The translations under genes were made by a program, and so were the position numbers. The notes below the pieces were generated by a model that saw only the letters and a program-made list of their open reading frames with translations, had not been told where the DNA came from and did no database searches. Shown here one piece after another: positions 62,897 to 64,000 of a stretch of 64,000 bases of DNA. Within the stretch, counting starts at the first letter, position 1; every line of letters starts with the position of its first letter. This stretch comes from Albidovulum sp. (GTDB lineage: Bacteria > Pseudomonadota > Alphaproteobacteria > Rhodobacterales > Rhodobacteraceae), in assembly GCA_028823855.1 (NCBI GenBank), contig JAPPFL010000068.1, positions 108,623 through 172,622 of the forward strand, in the 5' to 3' direction.

Positions 62897-64000
62897 TTTT
62901 TTCTCCTTCATTTCAATTGGGCGGCGCCACGCTTTCAATACGTGTCGCCGAAACATTACCCACTTGCTAGAATTTTGACTCGGATCTACGATACTTTCCA
63001 GGAGCCTTGGCGTCAAGGTGAGGCCACGGACCAGCATTTCTGGTAGCGGCGTCTTGTCTTTCCTTCCCCCGCGTGCGGATCGCGCGAAATCGTATTTCGG
63101 GACATTTTCTCCTGACGCGGCGGGATGACTGCGACCAACGGGGTCGTCGGCGCCGTCCGGGACGGCAACGCCGGGCGGCCGGCGATCGAGCGGAGACGCT
63201 CGAACTGGCGGACCCTCGCCCCGAGCCTCTCGCGCTTCTTCCGCCGGAACTCTTTTGTCGGGTCGCGGCACGCACGGAACCTGCTTCGCTTCCCTTTCGG
63301 CGCGGGAGTTCGCCGCTCCGATCGGTGCTTTTCCAAGGGCGGCAAAGTGCTGCGATGCGAACGCCAACTCCTGGAATGCGCGGCAACCCCGCTCTGGATA
63401 CTGTTCGCACAGACGCTGTCGGGCACCAACTGCTACTACCGCCAGGCCATCTGGATCTAGTGCGTAAGCGCCCAGGCGGTCCAGCACGGCCCATCCCGCG
63501 AGACTCGCCGATAGCTGGCGTCCCGGGCAGAACGCCTCTCTTGATTGAAGGGACCGGCGTCGTTCGGACCGATGCCCCGCTTATCTAGTGCCGCCGACGG
63601 GATGTCCGTCGCGGTGTCTCATCGACGCTGAACCGCAGATTTCCTACGTGTTTCACTTGAAGCCTCGTACTGCCTCGGCCCGATGACAAATCGCTCGCCA
63701 CTCTCTAATTCCCGGGCACACCCGACTCGCCGAGCTGCGCCTTTACCAGGCGCAATCGAGCAACTGCCCGCCAATCTCCCTGCGGCTGTACGGCGGCAGA
63801 GAATCGGAGCAGCCCGCCGCCCCAGCCGCCAGCCGCGACAGGCTATCCGCCTTGCCCGGAGGCTGGTCGAAAACGCTGAAGAGCATCGGCAGTCTCCGGA
63901 TTTGGTTGAAGCGTCGTTGCTTCCCCTGCATCAATGAGTCTTGCCCGCTAAGAGGCTGAATCATAAGTCATTGTTTTGATTCTGTTTTTCATGTCAGGCA
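62897..64000. other. Right end of window, no recognisable gene
   Basis: About 1.1 kb. The first 590 bp stay open on the minus strand in frame with the binding-protein gene and are Arg/Gly/Pro-rich, which looks like a high-G+C artefact. Beyond 63487 only short frames occur on both strands without recognisable motifs. Confidence 0.4.

Noticed and set aside
62897..63487. N-terminal extension of the family 5 binding protein to a 768-aa protein
   Set aside because: A strong ribosome-binding site and a signal peptide start at 62896; the upstream part is Arg/Pro-rich and unlike any receptor.
1..64000. CRISPR array, rRNA operon, prophage or conjugative element
   Set aside because: No regularly spaced repeats, rRNA-like sequence, phage structural genes or conjugation genes were seen.

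Overview
The window looks like a chromosomal segment of an alphaproteobacterium, of moderately high G+C and with many TTG/GTG starts. The placement is inferred from gene order: lpoA-like/rsmI, a fabA-fabB-fabI cluster, dut followed by a membrane-anchored moeB, a hydroxyacid dehydrogenase beside an SH3-domain gene, and a MoxR ATPase with a CoxE-like VWA partner. Coding density is low. Gaps of 0.4-1.8 kb are common, and several hold recognisable wrecks: toxin-antitoxin genes, IS1595 and IS982 transposases, a sugar ABC permease, and a whole TRAP-transporter/aromatic catabolism operon. This suggests a genome undergoing erosion, possibly host-associated or marine. No rRNA, intact tRNA, CRISPR array or replication origin was seen.

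Layout. 1-8.4 kb: penicillin-binding-protein activator (partial), rsmI, a SorA/SoxC-type sulfite dehydrogenase with a diheme cytochrome c, an acyl-CoA dehydrogenase, gshB, a cobU/cobC-like pair and a VOC protein. 9.2-14.5 kb: housekeeping genes coaBC, dut, moeB, a 2-hydroxyacid dehydrogenase, an SH3 protein and a small membrane protein. 14.7-18 kb: a dimethylglycine/sarcosine dehydrogenase-like flavoprotein and a haloacid dehalogenase. 18.7-19.5 kb: a decayed zeta-toxin-type module. 19.8-27.1 kb: a SRPBCC protein, fabI/fabB/fabA, a UxaA-family dehydratase, tag glycosylase, a HEAT-like protein and another SRPBCC protein. 27.8-31.1 kb: a type II restriction-modification pair abutting two IS1595 remnants.

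31.2-37.5 kb is a coherent locus. A polar amino-acid ABC transporter (two permeases, ATPase, binding protein) and a class IV aminotransferase face a divergent TMADH/DgcA-like flavoprotein, which suggests uptake and N-demethylation of a methylated amino acid. 37.9-46.8 kb carries an unusual sugar-catabolism set: an SDR lacking its catalytic Lys, a broken ABC sugar permease, an FGGY kinase, an SgcX-like M42 hydrolase, an SgcQ/BtpA-like TIM barrel, a xylose-isomerase-like TIM barrel and a carboxymuconolactone-decarboxylase-like protein. It resembles the uncharacterised E. coli sgc operon with the PTS replaced by ABC transport plus a kinase. It is the best candidate here for an undescribed pathway.

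46.9-56 kb: the CoxE-like VWA gene and its presumed MoxR partner are about 7 kb apart. Between them lie an intact intradiol dioxygenase and pseudogenes for a DctQM fusion, DctP, a SnoaL-like protein and an aldehyde dehydrogenase. 57.6-64 kb: an AlkD-like glycosylase, a nitroreductase, an IS982 remnant and a family 5 ABC solute-binding protein, ending in sequence with no recognisable gene.
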